A stretch of 63,010 nucleotides of DNA, from positions 1 through 63,010 of the forward strand of contig CAZWDL010000031.1 in assembly GCA_964632995.1 (NCBI GenBank). The letters run 5' to 3'. Source of the stretch: CAZWDL01 sp964632995 (GTDB lineage: Bacteria; Bacteroidota; Bacteroidia; Chitinophagales; Saprospiraceae). Position 1 is the stretch's first letter. Each line of letters begins with the position of its first letter. The position numbers were made by a program, and so were the translations under genes. Positions 16,263 through 24,098 of the stretch are shown piece by piece. Below the pieces are notes generated by a model. That model was given only the letters and a program-made list of their open reading frames with translations. It ran no database searches and was not told the DNA's origin.

Positions 16263-16811
16263 ATGAATAGATACCTGAAATGGACGCTCATCAGCATTAC
16301 CGGTCTGGCCGTGTTGCTCTTCGTTGCTTTTAAAGTGATGCAGTCACAAACCAAAAAGCACAGCCCGGAAGAAAGGGTAACCTTTGCGCAAGGAGATACG
16401 GAAATCTCCGTTTTCTACAACCGGCCTTATAAAAAAGAACGGGTCATCTTTGGCGAACTGATTCCCTACGGCGAAGTATGGCGCACCGGCGCTAACGAAG
16501 CCACCACTTTTAGCAGCAACAAGAACCTGCGCTTCGGCGATCAAACCCTGCCGGCCGGGGAATACACGCTTTGGACGGTTCCCGGTCCGGAGGAATGGAC
16601 CCTCATCTTTAACAACAAACAGTATGGCTGGGGTGTCGGCTTCGACGGTAAAGCCAGCCGCGACCCCGAAGCGGACGCACTACAAGTTAAGGTTCCGGTT
16701 ACACGGCTGAACCAGCCGGTGGAACAGTTTACCATCTCTTTCGAGGAAGGGATGGAAAAAGTACTGGTGCTCGCCTGGGATCAGGTCCGGGTTGCGGCGC
16801 TTTTTGAGTGA
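16263..16811 (+). CDS. DUF2911 domain protein, membrane-anchored
   Basis: A 182-aa protein with one N-terminal membrane anchor or signal (WTLISITGLAVLLFVAFKV). The rest is the DUF2911 domain: FGELIPYGEVWRTGANEAT, LPAGEYTLWTVPG, EEWTLIFNNK. Such proteins are common and uncharacterised in Bacteroidota and probably act in the periplasm. The ATG at 16263 (MNRYLKW) is preferred because upstream in-frame codons run into repeat-like DNA. A hairpin-like GC-rich segment (GAGGCGC ... GCGCCTC, about 16138-16180) lies just before the gene. Confidence 0.85.
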   Translation: MNRYLKWTLISITGLAVLLFVAFKVMQSQTKKHSPEERVTFAQGDTEISVFYNRPYKKERVIFGELIPYGEVWRTGANEATTFSSNKNLRFGDQTLPAGEYTLWTVPGPEEWTLIFNNKQYGWGVGFDGKASRDPEADALQVKVPVTRLNQPVEQFTISFEEGMEKVLVLAWDQVRVAALFE

Positions 16812-17141
16812 GGGGGGGATGGATGTTCGTTGCTGGATGCTCGCTTTCGCAGCTTGGCCGGTCTTTGAGAATCAGCGGGCATCGCTTTGCAGAGCCCGGC
16901 TAAGTCCTCTTCCGATTTCCGACTTCTCGGAGCGAAGCGAAGAGCCGTATGGCCGATTTCCGATTTCCGACTTTGAGCTGGGTACTGGATGCTGGATGGG
17001 TGTAGTTTAGCCGCTCTTTTCTTTGATCATCGATGAGCTTTGCACAACCAGGTTATGGCCCCCTTCCGACTTCCGACTTCCAATTTCCGACTTTGAGCTG
17101 GGTGCTGCCCCGGTATCCAGAATTTCCCTAACTTTAATCTC
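16812..17141. repeat. 330-bp intergenic region with compound 7-bp-period repeats
   Basis: Two related blocks occur. At about 16952-16990, CCGATTT/CCGATTT/CCGACTT is followed by TGAGCTG/GGTACTG/GATGCTG/GATGGGT. At 17064-17106, TTCCGAC/TTCCGAC/TTCCAAT/TTCCGAC is followed by TTTGAGC/TGGGTGC. Parts recur at 62865-62945, including the GCTAAG...CCTTCCGA stretch. No gene is visible. The sequence TAACTTTAA, 12 nt before the next start, resembles a Bacteroidota -7 element, but no good -33 partner is seen. Confidence 0.75.
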
Positions 17142-18443
17142 ATGACGGAAAAGGAACTCACAGCATTAAAAGAACGTTTGCGGCAGCTCGTCGTAGAGGA
17201 TGTCGGAGCGGCGATACGGACGATAAAGGAAGCCTTGCCGGGGGGTTCGCCTGTGAAAAACACTTTACTCAGTATGGAGGGGCGGCTCAATGACGTCAAC
17301 CGTCAACGCTTGCGGGGAATAATCAGCAATGACGATCTGCAGCGTAGCTACAATCAACTCAGGGCTGACCTGCTGGACTTAATTTCAAGCCTGGAACTGA
17401 CCGATTTCAAGGTGCCCGCTGAGGGGCCGGTAATGCCCAAGGGAAAAACCGGGAGCATTCTTTATCAGATTCCCGGGCAGATGCAACTGCGGCAGGAAAC
17501 GAAGTGCATCGTCCGGCTGGCTTACGAGGAAGCAAGCCTTATCCGGAATATCGAGCTGACGGAAGACACAAAACTCCAATCCCTGCGCATCTCCCAGGTG
17601 ATGAACGTGACCCTGGTAGATCCCAACGCTGAAGAAACCTTCCGGATTCGCAAGCTTTCAGCTGAGGAACAGTTTGTCGAGCAAGGAGATTACACTGAAT
17701 GGATTTTCTACGTCACGCCCCTTGCGGAAGGTACTTTTTCCCTGGTGTTGCGGGTTTCCGTCATCGAGCTCGTCCTGGGTAAAGAGCGGAAAAAGGATAT
17801 AGTCTTGGAGGAATCGATTCAGATAAGCACGCAAAAAACCGAGGCAGGAACGGCTGAGTTTAAATCGGCCGCCTACGCATTGTCAATAGCCGGAGGACAG
17901 CCGGTTTCCGGAGCGGAAATTCCCGGTGCGGAGGTTTATTCTCCTGCTCCGGAAGCAGGCACAACGTCACAGCCTCCCCGGCAACCGGCGGGAGCAGGGG
18001 AAAGCACTGTTTCCAGATCCCGGCGCTCCTACCTTGGTCCGCTGACGGCTGCCGCCAGTTTTCTGCTGCTGGCTACCGTGGCCTTGACCTTCCTGTTACC
18101 CGGGCTGGGAAAGAACGAACCGAGCACTGTCACGGAAAGTGAGGAACCTGATCTGAGTGGGACTCAACCGGAAGAATCTGTAGGGGAGGAGCTGGCTACG
18201 CCCCCGCATTACGATGTTCGGCTGCTTTTACCCGCGGCATACCGGCAGGCAGATATCCGGGTAGATGGCCGGCAAGTAAAGCCCCTGGAGCAGCAGGGAG
18301 AAATATTATTGTTACGACTGGAGCGAAAATCAGCGCCCTACCGCTTCGAACTGCGCTCCGCAGGGAACACTGTTTGTCAGCAGGAAGTGACCATCGATAG
18401 CGATGGGCAGCTCATTGAGCTGAGTTGCCCTTCTTCAGAATGA
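17142..18443 (+). CDS. Effector-associated domain (EAD11-type) protein with beta domain, TM segment and PEGA-like C-terminus
   Basis: 433 aa. Residues 1-88 match the EAD11 death-fold-like adaptor: helix ALKERLRQLVVEDVGAAI, the 'NTLLSMEGRLNDVNRQRLRG' core and the closing helix RADLLDLISSLE. Residues 95-235 form a beta-rich domain (SILYQIPGQM, EWIFYVTPLAEGTFSLVL). A Pro/Gly linker follows, then one TM helix (about 297-319) and a short beta domain (about 355-430) resembling PEGA. EADs recruit effectors or sensors carrying the same EAD type in predicted bacterial conflict and signalling systems. With EAD and beta domain inside and the PEGA-like domain outside, this could be a membrane receptor or anchor. 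It is closely followed by a DUF697-SHOCT gene. No caspase, NACHT or nuclease effector is nearby. Confidence 0.75.
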   Translation: MTEKELTALKERLRQLVVEDVGAAIRTIKEALPGGSPVKNTLLSMEGRLNDVNRQRLRGIISNDDLQRSYNQLRADLLDLISSLELTDFKVPAEGPVMPKGKTGSILYQIPGQMQLRQETKCIVRLAYEEASLIRNIELTEDTKLQSLRISQVMNVTLVDPNAEETFRIRKLSAEEQFVEQGDYTEWIFYVTPLAEGTFSLVLRVSVIELVLGKERKKDIVLEESIQISTQKTEAGTAEFKSAAYALSIAGGQPVSGAEIPGAEVYSPAPEAGTTSQPPRQPAGAGESTVSRSRRSYLGPLTAAASFLLLATVALTFLLPGLGKNEPSTVTESEEPDLSGTQPEESVGEELATPPHYDVRLLLPAAYRQADIRVDGRQVKPLEQQGEILLLRLERKSAPYRFELRSAGNTVCQQEVTIDSDGQLIELSCPSSE

Positions 18444-18508
18444 TAAAAGTTGAAAACCGGCTCCTTTTTTCCGAACTTGTACAAGTAATACTTACCAAAA
18501 CTCCAACT

Positions 18509-19129
18509 ATGGCTTCCATTCAAGAAGAGGCGCGAGACATCATCCGGGAAAATGTCATTTTTTCCATGGGCGCCGGATTGATACCGATTTTTGTCATTGA
18601 CATTGTTGCAATTACTACCATACAGATGGAGATGATCCGTCAGCTATGCCGGTACTACGGGGTGGACTATCAGGAAAAACGGGGGAAAGGGCTGGTTACG
18701 GCTCTTTCCGGAACCACCCTGAGCCGGCTGGCCGGCTATGGTATCGGCTCGGCGCTGAAAGCGATACCCGGATTGGGAACCATCCTGGGCGGCGTAACCC
18801 TCTCCGCTACCGCCGGCGCCACCACCTATGCCGTCGGCCAGGTTTTCGCCCACCATTTTGAGTACGGCGGTTCGCTCTACGATCTGGACCCGGAACAATT
18901 TAAGCAGTTCTACAAAGAACAGGTGGAGCGGGGTAAAGAGATCGTCAAACTGTGGAAAAAGGAAGAGGAGAAAAAAGAGGAACCTTCCAAAACAGCACGG
19001 GATAAATCTATACTGGAAGAACTTCAGGCTGCGGAAAAGCTCAAGAACTCCGGTGCGATCACGGAAGAAGAATTTGAGGTGATTAAAGAGAGTTTGCTTC
19101 AGAAATTTGTGCGCAAGAACAAGGATTAA
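18509..19129 (+). CDS. DUF697-like membrane protein with C-terminal SHOCT-like motif
   Basis: 206 aa. Residues about 1-120 match DUF697: SMGAGLIPIFVIDIVAI, then a helix ending LCRYYGVDYQ and the glycine-rich hydrophobic part (AIPGLGTILGGVTLSATAGA). DUF697 is often linked to dynamin-like or Era-like GTPases. A charged helix with KKEEEKKEE leads to a C-terminal SHOCT-like helix-turn (LQAAEKLKNSGAITEEEFEV). The ATG at 18440 overlaps the upstream stop as ATGA and would add 23 residues. I prefer 18509 because MASIQEEARDII aligns with the usual family start, but translational coupling from 18440 is possible. Close spacing argues for a functional pair with the EAD11 protein. Confidence 0.8.
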   Translation: MASIQEEARDIIRENVIFSMGAGLIPIFVIDIVAITTIQMEMIRQLCRYYGVDYQEKRGKGLVTALSGTTLSRLAGYGIGSALKAIPGLGTILGGVTLSATAGATTYAVGQVFAHHFEYGGSLYDLDPEQFKQFYKEQVERGKEIVKLWKKEEEKKEEPSKTARDKSILEELQAAEKLKNSGAITEEEFEVIKESLLQKFVRKNKD

Positions 19130-19208
19130 TAATTTATCCGGAATGGAATAACTATTCGAACAGAGAACGGTTGGCCGCGTTGTACCAGTGAATGCAAAAG
19201 TAACCGAC

Positions 19209-20033
19209 ATGCCGACCAAAACCATATTGATCACCGGCGCTACCGACGGAATAGGCAAAGCCGCTGCCAAACTGCTGGCTGAAGATGGCCACCACCTATT
19301 ACTTCACGGCCGTGACGATACCAAGCTCGATCTCGTCAAAGAGGAAATCGCCCGCAAAACCGGCAACCAGCAGCTGGATACTTACCTGGCCGATTTTAGC
19401 TCCCTGCAACAAATAGCCGATATGGGACGCAAAATCAGTAGCGAACAGGAGGAACTGCATGTATTGATCAATAATGCCGGATTAGTGAGTAAGGGCTATG
19501 AAGAAACCATAGACGGCGTGGAGCTCACTTTTCAGGTCAACTATCTGTCACAATTTCTGCTTACCCACCTTTTGCTCCCACTTCTGCGCGACAGCGCACC
19601 GGCGCGGATCGTTAACGTCAGCTCTATCGGACAATCAACGGTACAGTTCGACCGCGAAGCCTATCGCGATAACTATAACCTGATGGAAGCCTATAACCAG
19701 AGTAAGCTGGCAGTAGTATTGTTTACCTTAGAACTGGATAAGCGCCTCGAGAACTCCAAGATAACGGTCAACGCCGTTCATCCCGGCACCTTGCTCGATA
19801 CCAACCTGGTAGATGATGCCGGGCTCAATGTATGGGATAAGCCCGAATCGGGTGGGGAGGTATTGCGCTTTTTTGCTACTTCGGATGAAGTCGAAGGCCT
19901 CAGCGGAGAGTTTTTCAATGAAAAATCAAAGGCGCAGGCCAAACCACAGGCTTACGACGAACAGGCGCGGGAACTGCTCTGGAAAATGAGCAAGGCGATG
20001 ACAAAGTCTTATCTGCCGGAGGAAGTAGAGTAG
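19209..20033 (+). CDS. Short-chain dehydrogenase/reductase (SDR), retinol-dehydrogenase-like
   Basis: A 274-aa cytoplasmic NAD(P)-dependent oxidoreductase. It has the Rossmann motif TGATDGIG at residues 8-15, NNAG in HVLINNAGL, catalytic Ser in NVSSIGQ and the YNQSK active-site Tyr/Lys. The long loop after the Ser and the 'VNYLSQFLLTHLLLPLL' helix are typical of the retinol-dehydrogenase/WW-oxidoreductase-like SDR group. The substrate cannot be told. An in-frame upstream codon at 19188 exists, but the ATG at 19209 places the glycine motif correctly. A hairpin at 20085-20120 may end transcription. Confidence 0.92.
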   Translation: MPTKTILITGATDGIGKAAAKLLAEDGHHLLLHGRDDTKLDLVKEEIARKTGNQQLDTYLADFSSLQQIADMGRKISSEQEELHVLINNAGLVSKGYEETIDGVELTFQVNYLSQFLLTHLLLPLLRDSAPARIVNVSSIGQSTVQFDREAYRDNYNLMEAYNQSKLAVVLFTLELDKRLENSKITVNAVHPGTLLDTNLVDDAGLNVWDKPESGGEVLRFFATSDEVEGLSGEFFNEKSKAQAKPQAYDEQARELLWKMSKAMTKSYLPEEVE

Positions 20034-20059
20034 TCCGGACAAAATAACTTTGCTCGTCG

Positions 20060-20082
20060 GTCACAGAACCCCGGCTATGCTC
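20060..20082. repeat. 23-bp dispersed core shared with the MITE-like element at 11.6 kb
   Basis: Identical, in reverse complement, to 11665-11687 (contains CACAGAACCCCGGCTATG). The flanks are not clearly similar, so this may be a decayed or partial copy. Confidence 0.65.
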
Positions 20083-20084
20083 TG

Positions 20085-20120
20085 ATTCAAGAGTAGGGCC
20101 CCTGCACCCCACTCTTGAAT
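20085..20120 (+). terminator. Hairpin downstream of the SDR gene
   Basis: ATTCAAGAGT (20085-20094) pairs perfectly with ACTCTTGAAT (20111-20120) around a 16-nt loop. It lies between convergent genes. There is no T-run directly after it, so intrinsic termination is possible but not certain. Confidence 0.4.
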
Positions 20121-20204
20121 GGGCGCCTTGCCTTTCGCCAAAACCCCCATCCCAAAACCGAAAAGAACTTAATTGACAGTGTACTTAGTATCCACCCAAA
20201 AAGT

Positions 20205-20483
20205 TTACTCCTTTTTCTTCTTTTCCTTTTCCTGATGTTCCTCGATTTTCTCTGCAATGGTAAGCGCCCAAACCATCTGTTTGTAAGAAGGATAGTTATT
20301 GTACAGCGCCTTTTTACGGGCAGTCATCAGACAGCCCCGCTCGTCATAGGAAAGCAATTTTTTATTTTCCGGCTGCAGGGAGTAATCAATCATCTCCTGC
20401 CAGTCATCAGCGGAATAGGCCTCGAAGTCGGATCTCAGCAAATCGAGATCGGTAGGGTCGGAAAGGTCGTATTCTCTCGCCAT
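20205..20483 (-). CDS. Hypothetical 92-aa protein
   Basis: A small cytoplasmic helical protein, MAREYDLSDPTDLDLLRSDF, ending in a Lys/Glu tail (EEHQEKEKKKKE). The middle (YDERGCLMTARKKALYNNY) looks like a compact helical core. No signal or membrane segment and no family recognised. It runs in the same direction as the SPOR-like gene 74 bp upstream and could share its transcript. Confidence 0.65.
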   Translation of the reverse strand: MAREYDLSDPTDLDLLRSDFEAYSADDWQEMIDYSLQPENKKLLSYDERGCLMTARKKALYNNYPSYKQMVWALTIAEKIEEHQEKEKKKKE

Positions 20484-20557
20484 GGATCAGTATTTAGTGG
20501 AGCGCGACGCGTTGTCAGGCAATGCGTCGCTCCCCAAAAGGTACATAGTCGAAGTTA

Positions 20558-21199
20558 CTAATTGCGAAGAGCTTCTTTAAGTGAAGTTCTCTGTCCGTCA
20601 ATAAAAGGTACTACCCAGGCGCTGGAAAAACCCTCGCCTTTGAGTTGGCTCAGCCGGATTTTAGCGCCTTCGTAGTTGCGGTACTGTCCCAGCATCACTT
20701 TTTTCAACCCTCCGGCGTCCTCAACATACATATCCGGGTACTGGTTGAATCTTGCCGGCACCTCTTTAAAGGCGCCTACCTGGATGCGGTATACGGTGCC
20801 GACCATATAGTCTTCTCCGCCCTGATCTACGGGGTAGGGCTGAGGCATAGGTTGCTGCTGCTCCTGAAGCTGTTGCATCAGGTTGCGGTTCGTTTGTTGC
20901 TCGGCCATCAGTTGATTGTTGAGCGAGGCGATCTGTTGGCGAAGCGCATCGACTTCTCCCTGAGCCTGATTCGTTTCAGTTTGCATACTGTTCATGCGTT
21001 GCTGCAATTCCTGGGCTTCTTCGCGATACTGATCGCGTTCCTCGGTCAGCCGCTTCAGGGCGGCGGGATTCTTCTTGTAATCTTTGGCTTTTCTTTTCCA
21101 TTCCTTTTTCTCGTCTTTGGACAGCAGTTGGGCCTGTGTGGGCACAGCAATAGCCAGCGAGAGCAGGAAAGTAACTAAAATTAACATTTGTGTTCTCAT
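20558..21199 (-). CDS. Exported coiled-coil protein with C-terminal SPOR-like domain
   Basis: 213 aa with a signal peptide (MRTQMLILVTFLLSLAIAV, cleaved near TQA). Residues 45-115 form a Gln/Glu-rich coiled coil. A Pro-rich linker (about 116-125) leads to a C-terminal domain with YRIQVGAFKEVPARF ... KKVMLGQYRNYEGAKIRL, which is the SPOR-type fold that binds denuded peptidoglycan glycan strands. The protein is therefore probably periplasmic and acts at the cell wall or division site. A matching outer-membrane anchor is not present. Confidence 0.8.
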   Translation of the reverse strand: MRTQMLILVTFLLSLAIAVPTQAQLLSKDEKKEWKRKAKDYKKNPAALKRLTEERDQYREEAQELQQRMNSMQTETNQAQGEVDALRQQIASLNNQLMAEQQTNRNLMQQLQEQQQPMPQPYPVDQGGEDYMVGTVYRIQVGAFKEVPARFNQYPDMYVEDAGGLKKVMLGQYRNYEGAKIRLSQLKGEGFSSAWVVPFIDGQRTSLKEALRN

Positions 21200-21368
21200 G
21201 AAGCGTGATTTTGAAATGGTTTAAAAGAGGCTTTCGCCGAAATATAAGAACATTTAGAACGACACCAAAATCGCTTTTAGTTTTCGCTTCCGGAACTCAT
21301 TCTGGCAGGAAGGGGATGGAAGGAGCGGGTTGTTTCCCGATCTTTCCATCCTCCAACGCTTTCGCTTG

Positions 21369-22160
21369 CTATTTCTCCGCGTACACATTGATACTGTAAA
21401 TACTGCTTCCGCTTTCGCGAAATGCTTTCAGTTCTGCGGTATCGATGTGTTCTAGCAGGAGTTCGTCCGGCAGTTCGATCCGCCGTTCCTTATCAATTTT
21501 GATATGTTGAAAACCGGCATCGGCAATGGCGCCCAGGTACGCTTCTTTCTGCAGCGCGCCGGAAACACAGCCGGTATAGAGCGCTGCCGCATCCCTCACT
21601 TCGGGCGTCAGCTCCCCGACCGTTACGATATCGGAAATGCTGAAATGGCCACCGGGACGCAGGACGCGGTAGACCTCTGCGTAGGCGCGTTGCTTGTCGG
21701 GCACCAGGTTCATCACACAATTGCTGATGGCCACGTCGACGCTGCCGTCCGGCAGGGGCAGGTCTTCGATCTCCCCTAGCAGAAATTCTACATTTTTAAA
21801 GCCCAGCTTCTGCCGGTTTCGCTCCGCCCGGGCGATCATGGCTTCGGTCATATCCACCCCGATGACGCGTCCGCTTTCTCCCGCCAGACTGCGGGCCACA
21901 AATACATCATTGCCGGCGCCGGCGCCGAGGTCGAGTACAGTGTCTCCCGGTTGTATCCGGGCGTATTCCGTCGGCAGACCGCATCCCAGATTCAGATCGG
22001 CGTCGGGGTTGTAGCCTTCCAGATGATCATACCCTTCGCTGAATACCGTCTCTACCGAGGGTTCGCAACAGGAAGAGGGTTCGCAACAGCCGGAAGATTG
22101 CTGGCTTTCGACAATTCTCGTATACTTGTCCTTGACGATTTTTTTGATGTCTTTTTCCAT
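21369..22160 (-). CDS. arsM: Arsenite S-adenosylmethionine methyltransferase
   Basis: 263-aa cytoplasmic enzyme that methylates As(III) using SAM. The SAM motif is VLDLGAGAGNDVF, and the three conserved arsenite-binding cysteines are visible: Cys60 in NLGCGLP, Cys148 in ISNCVMNL and Cys198 in YTGCVSGA. An N-terminal GCCEPSSCCEP double Cys-Cys motif (residues 24-32) may deliver arsenic. It lies 41 bp downstream of sigZ on the same strand, an arrangement I recall from other Bacteroidota, so it is probably transcribed with that sigma factor. No arsR, arsB or acr3 is in the window, so methylation would be the only local arsenic function. Confidence 0.9.
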   Translation of the reverse strand: MEKDIKKIVKDKYTRIVESQQSSGCCEPSSCCEPSVETVFSEGYDHLEGYNPDADLNLGCGLPTEYARIQPGDTVLDLGAGAGNDVFVARSLAGESGRVIGVDMTEAMIARAERNRQKLGFKNVEFLLGEIEDLPLPDGSVDVAISNCVMNLVPDKQRAYAEVYRVLRPGGHFSISDIVTVGELTPEVRDAAALYTGCVSGALQKEAYLGAIADAGFQHIKIDKERRIELPDELLLEHIDTAELKAFRESGSSIYSINVYAEK

Positions 22161-22201
22161 CGGGAACAGTTATTGTGTGAGGTGAAAAAATTTAAAATAA
22201 G

Positions 22202-22753
22202 TTACTTATCGTTATCACAGCTTCTGGGAGAATAATCGATGATATTCCCATACCGGTCGGCTGCCACATCGCAGCACTCCAGGATAAGCTCTTTGAGCTT
22301 TTCCCGCCCGCGTTGTACACGCGACTTGGCGCCGGAGTAGGAGAGGCCCAGCCGTTCGGCGAGTTCTTTCTGCGATAGTCCCTCAATTTCGGTAAGGTAT
22401 ACAGCCTGCCGGTATTTTTCCGGCAGAAGATCGATGGCTTCCGGCAGCCAGGAGGCCAACCGTCGGGTGAGTTGATCTCGTTCCTGTTCCGCTGTGACCG
22501 CCTTTTCATGTTCTATTCCTTCCACCCGTTGCTGTCGCTGAAGCTGCCGGTAATGATCTTTTACGGCGTTGCCCGCAATCCGGAACAGCCAGCCTTCAAC
22601 TTTGCTGTCGTCGCGCAATTGGGTTAGGTGACGGCGCATTTTGAGGAACACCTCCTGCAGAATATCCTTGGCGTCGTTAGGGTCTTTCACCCGTTGCAGA
22701 ATGTATCCGTAAAGGGTGTTTTCAATATCGGACCAGACGTGCTCGATCTGCAT
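22202..22753 (-). CDS. sigZ: RNA polymerase sigma factor, SigZ type
   Basis: 183-aa ECF sigma factor. Region 2 is DAKDILQEVFLKMRRHL plus KVEGWLFRIAGNAVKDHYR. Region 4 is LLPEKYRQAVYLTEIEGLS followed by the helix-turn-helix QKELAERLGLSYSGAKSRVQ. The C-terminal tail after region 4 has Cys-Cys and a final Cys (LECCDVAADRYGNIIDY ... SCDN), the mark of SigZ proteins; it may sense metals, arsenite or thiol stress, which would fit the arsM gene behind it. No anti-sigma gene is adjacent. The start is 200 bp from the nuo operon on the other strand, so the region between is a divergent promoter region. Confidence 0.9.
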   Translation of the reverse strand: MQIEHVWSDIENTLYGYILQRVKDPNDAKDILQEVFLKMRRHLTQLRDDSKVEGWLFRIAGNAVKDHYRQLQRQQRVEGIEHEKAVTAEQERDQLTRRLASWLPEAIDLLPEKYRQAVYLTEIEGLSQKELAERLGLSYSGAKSRVQRGREKLKELILECCDVAADRYGNIIDYSPRSCDNDK

Positions 22754-22956
22754 ATGCTTTTCTATTTAGACGAACGACTTCGAAAAAAGACGCAAAAAAT
22801 TTGAACTCCGTCTACTTGAACAAACCAAAATGGGCCTGCGTTGCGGGAAATACAAGGAATGAGGCGAAGGTAGGAATTTTGTGTCTTTGGAAACTAATAG
22901 GCACTATAATACTGCCGACACCTATTTGTCCTATCAAACGAAGAACATTAGCCATT

Positions 22957-23388
22957 TTGCAAGAGCAAACACTGCATACGGATTTGTATTGGCCGCTTTT
23001 GATCTACGCCGGATTAGTCATCCTTTTGGTGGCCGGCGTTCTTTTTTTATCCTACCTGCTTGGGCAGCGCCATCGCGAGCGTTCTACCGGCGAAGTTTTC
23101 GAATCCGGAATTGTTCCTACCGGTAATGCGCGTATTCAGTTCTCCAGTGATTTCTACCTGATCGCCATGTTCTTTGTCATTTTCGACCTGGAAGCTGTTT
23201 TTCTGGTAGCCTGGGCTATTGGATTCGAAGAAGCCGGATGGCCGGGCTTTGCCGGAGCAGCGGTCTTCATCAGCCTCCTCCTGGTCGTCCTCCTGTACGA
23301 ATGGCGTACCGGCGCCCTGGATTACGGACCGCAGGGACGAAAAATTATTGAAGCATTACGGAAAAGAAGAGAAAAACAAAAACTATGA
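22957..23388 (+). CDS. nuoA: NADH-quinone oxidoreductase subunit A
   Basis: Small membrane subunit of complex I with three TM helices. The body is typical: HTDLYWPLLIYAG, RSTGEVFESGIVPTGNA, then FFVIFDLEAVFLVAWA and the C-terminal ALDYGP. No in-frame ATG exists before the membrane core, so the start must be a non-ATG codon. TTG at 22957 gives 143 aa and a normal N-terminus, whereas the longest open frame (TTG at 22801) adds about 50 non-conserved residues. The stop overlaps the nuoB ATG as ATGA. Confidence 0.88.
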   Translation: MQEQTLHTDLYWPLLIYAGLVILLVAGVLFLSYLLGQRHRERSTGEVFESGIVPTGNARIQFSSDFYLIAMFFVIFDLEAVFLVAWAIGFEEAGWPGFAGAAVFISLLLVVLLYEWRTGALDYGPQGRKIIEALRKRREKQKL

Positions 23389-24038
23389 AGTGGTGGCTAT
23401 CTAAACCGCAGCAACCGGAGCGCGCCGTTCAAGGCAACAGCTCTTTCGAAGAGACCGTTCGCCAGAGCATCTTGTTTACGCGCATGCAGGACATGGTGGC
23501 CTGGGGGCGTAAGAACTCCATCTGGCCCTTCAACTTCGGACTGAGTTGCTGCTATGTGGAAATGGCTACCAGCATTACCAGCAAGTACGACATTGCCCGC
23601 TTCGGCGCCGAGGTGATCCGCGGCACCCCACGGGAAGCTGACATGATGGTCATCGCGGGCACCGTCTTCGTCAAAATGGCGCCCATCATCAAGCGCCTGC
23701 ACGAGCAGATGATGGAACCCCGCTGGGTGGTCTCCATGGGCTCCTGCGCCAATTCAGGAGGGATGTACGACATCTACTCCGTGGTGCAGGGCGTCGATAA
23801 GTTTCTGCCTGTCGATCTCTACGTACCGGGTTGCCCGCCTAATCCCACCGCCTTTATGGAAGGACTGACCCTGCTTAGTGAAGCGGTAGGTAAAGAAAAA
23901 CGTCCTCTCAGTTGGGCCGTCGGGCCGCAGGGACTCTACAAACCGGAGCCTCCCTCACTGCGCGATCAAAAACGCGCCGAAAGGAAAAGGATGGGGCAAA
24001 TCACACCGCCGGAGAAGGGGACTCAGGAAAAGTCATGA
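23385..24038 (+). CDS. nuoB: NADH-quinone oxidoreductase subunit B
   Basis: 217 aa. Carries the terminal [4Fe-4S] cluster N2 next to the quinone site. The ligands are Cys55-Cys56 (GLSCCYVEM), Cys121 (SMGSCANSGG) and Cys150 (VPGCPPNP). It has a charged C-terminal tail, RDQKRAERKRMGQ. ATGA overlap with nuoA. Confidence 0.97.
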   Translation: MKWWLSKPQQPERAVQGNSSFEETVRQSILFTRMQDMVAWGRKNSIWPFNFGLSCCYVEMATSITSKYDIARFGAEVIRGTPREADMMVIAGTVFVKMAPIIKRLHEQMMEPRWVVSMGSCANSGGMYDIYSVVQGVDKFLPVDLYVPGCPPNPTAFMEGLTLLSEAVGKEKRPLSWAVGPQGLYKPEPPSLRDQKRAERKRMGQITPPEKGTQEKS

Positions 24039-24098
24039 GGAAAAGAAGATAGATTTGATCATTAACGACTATTCAATCCTTGTATTTACCATGAAGCT

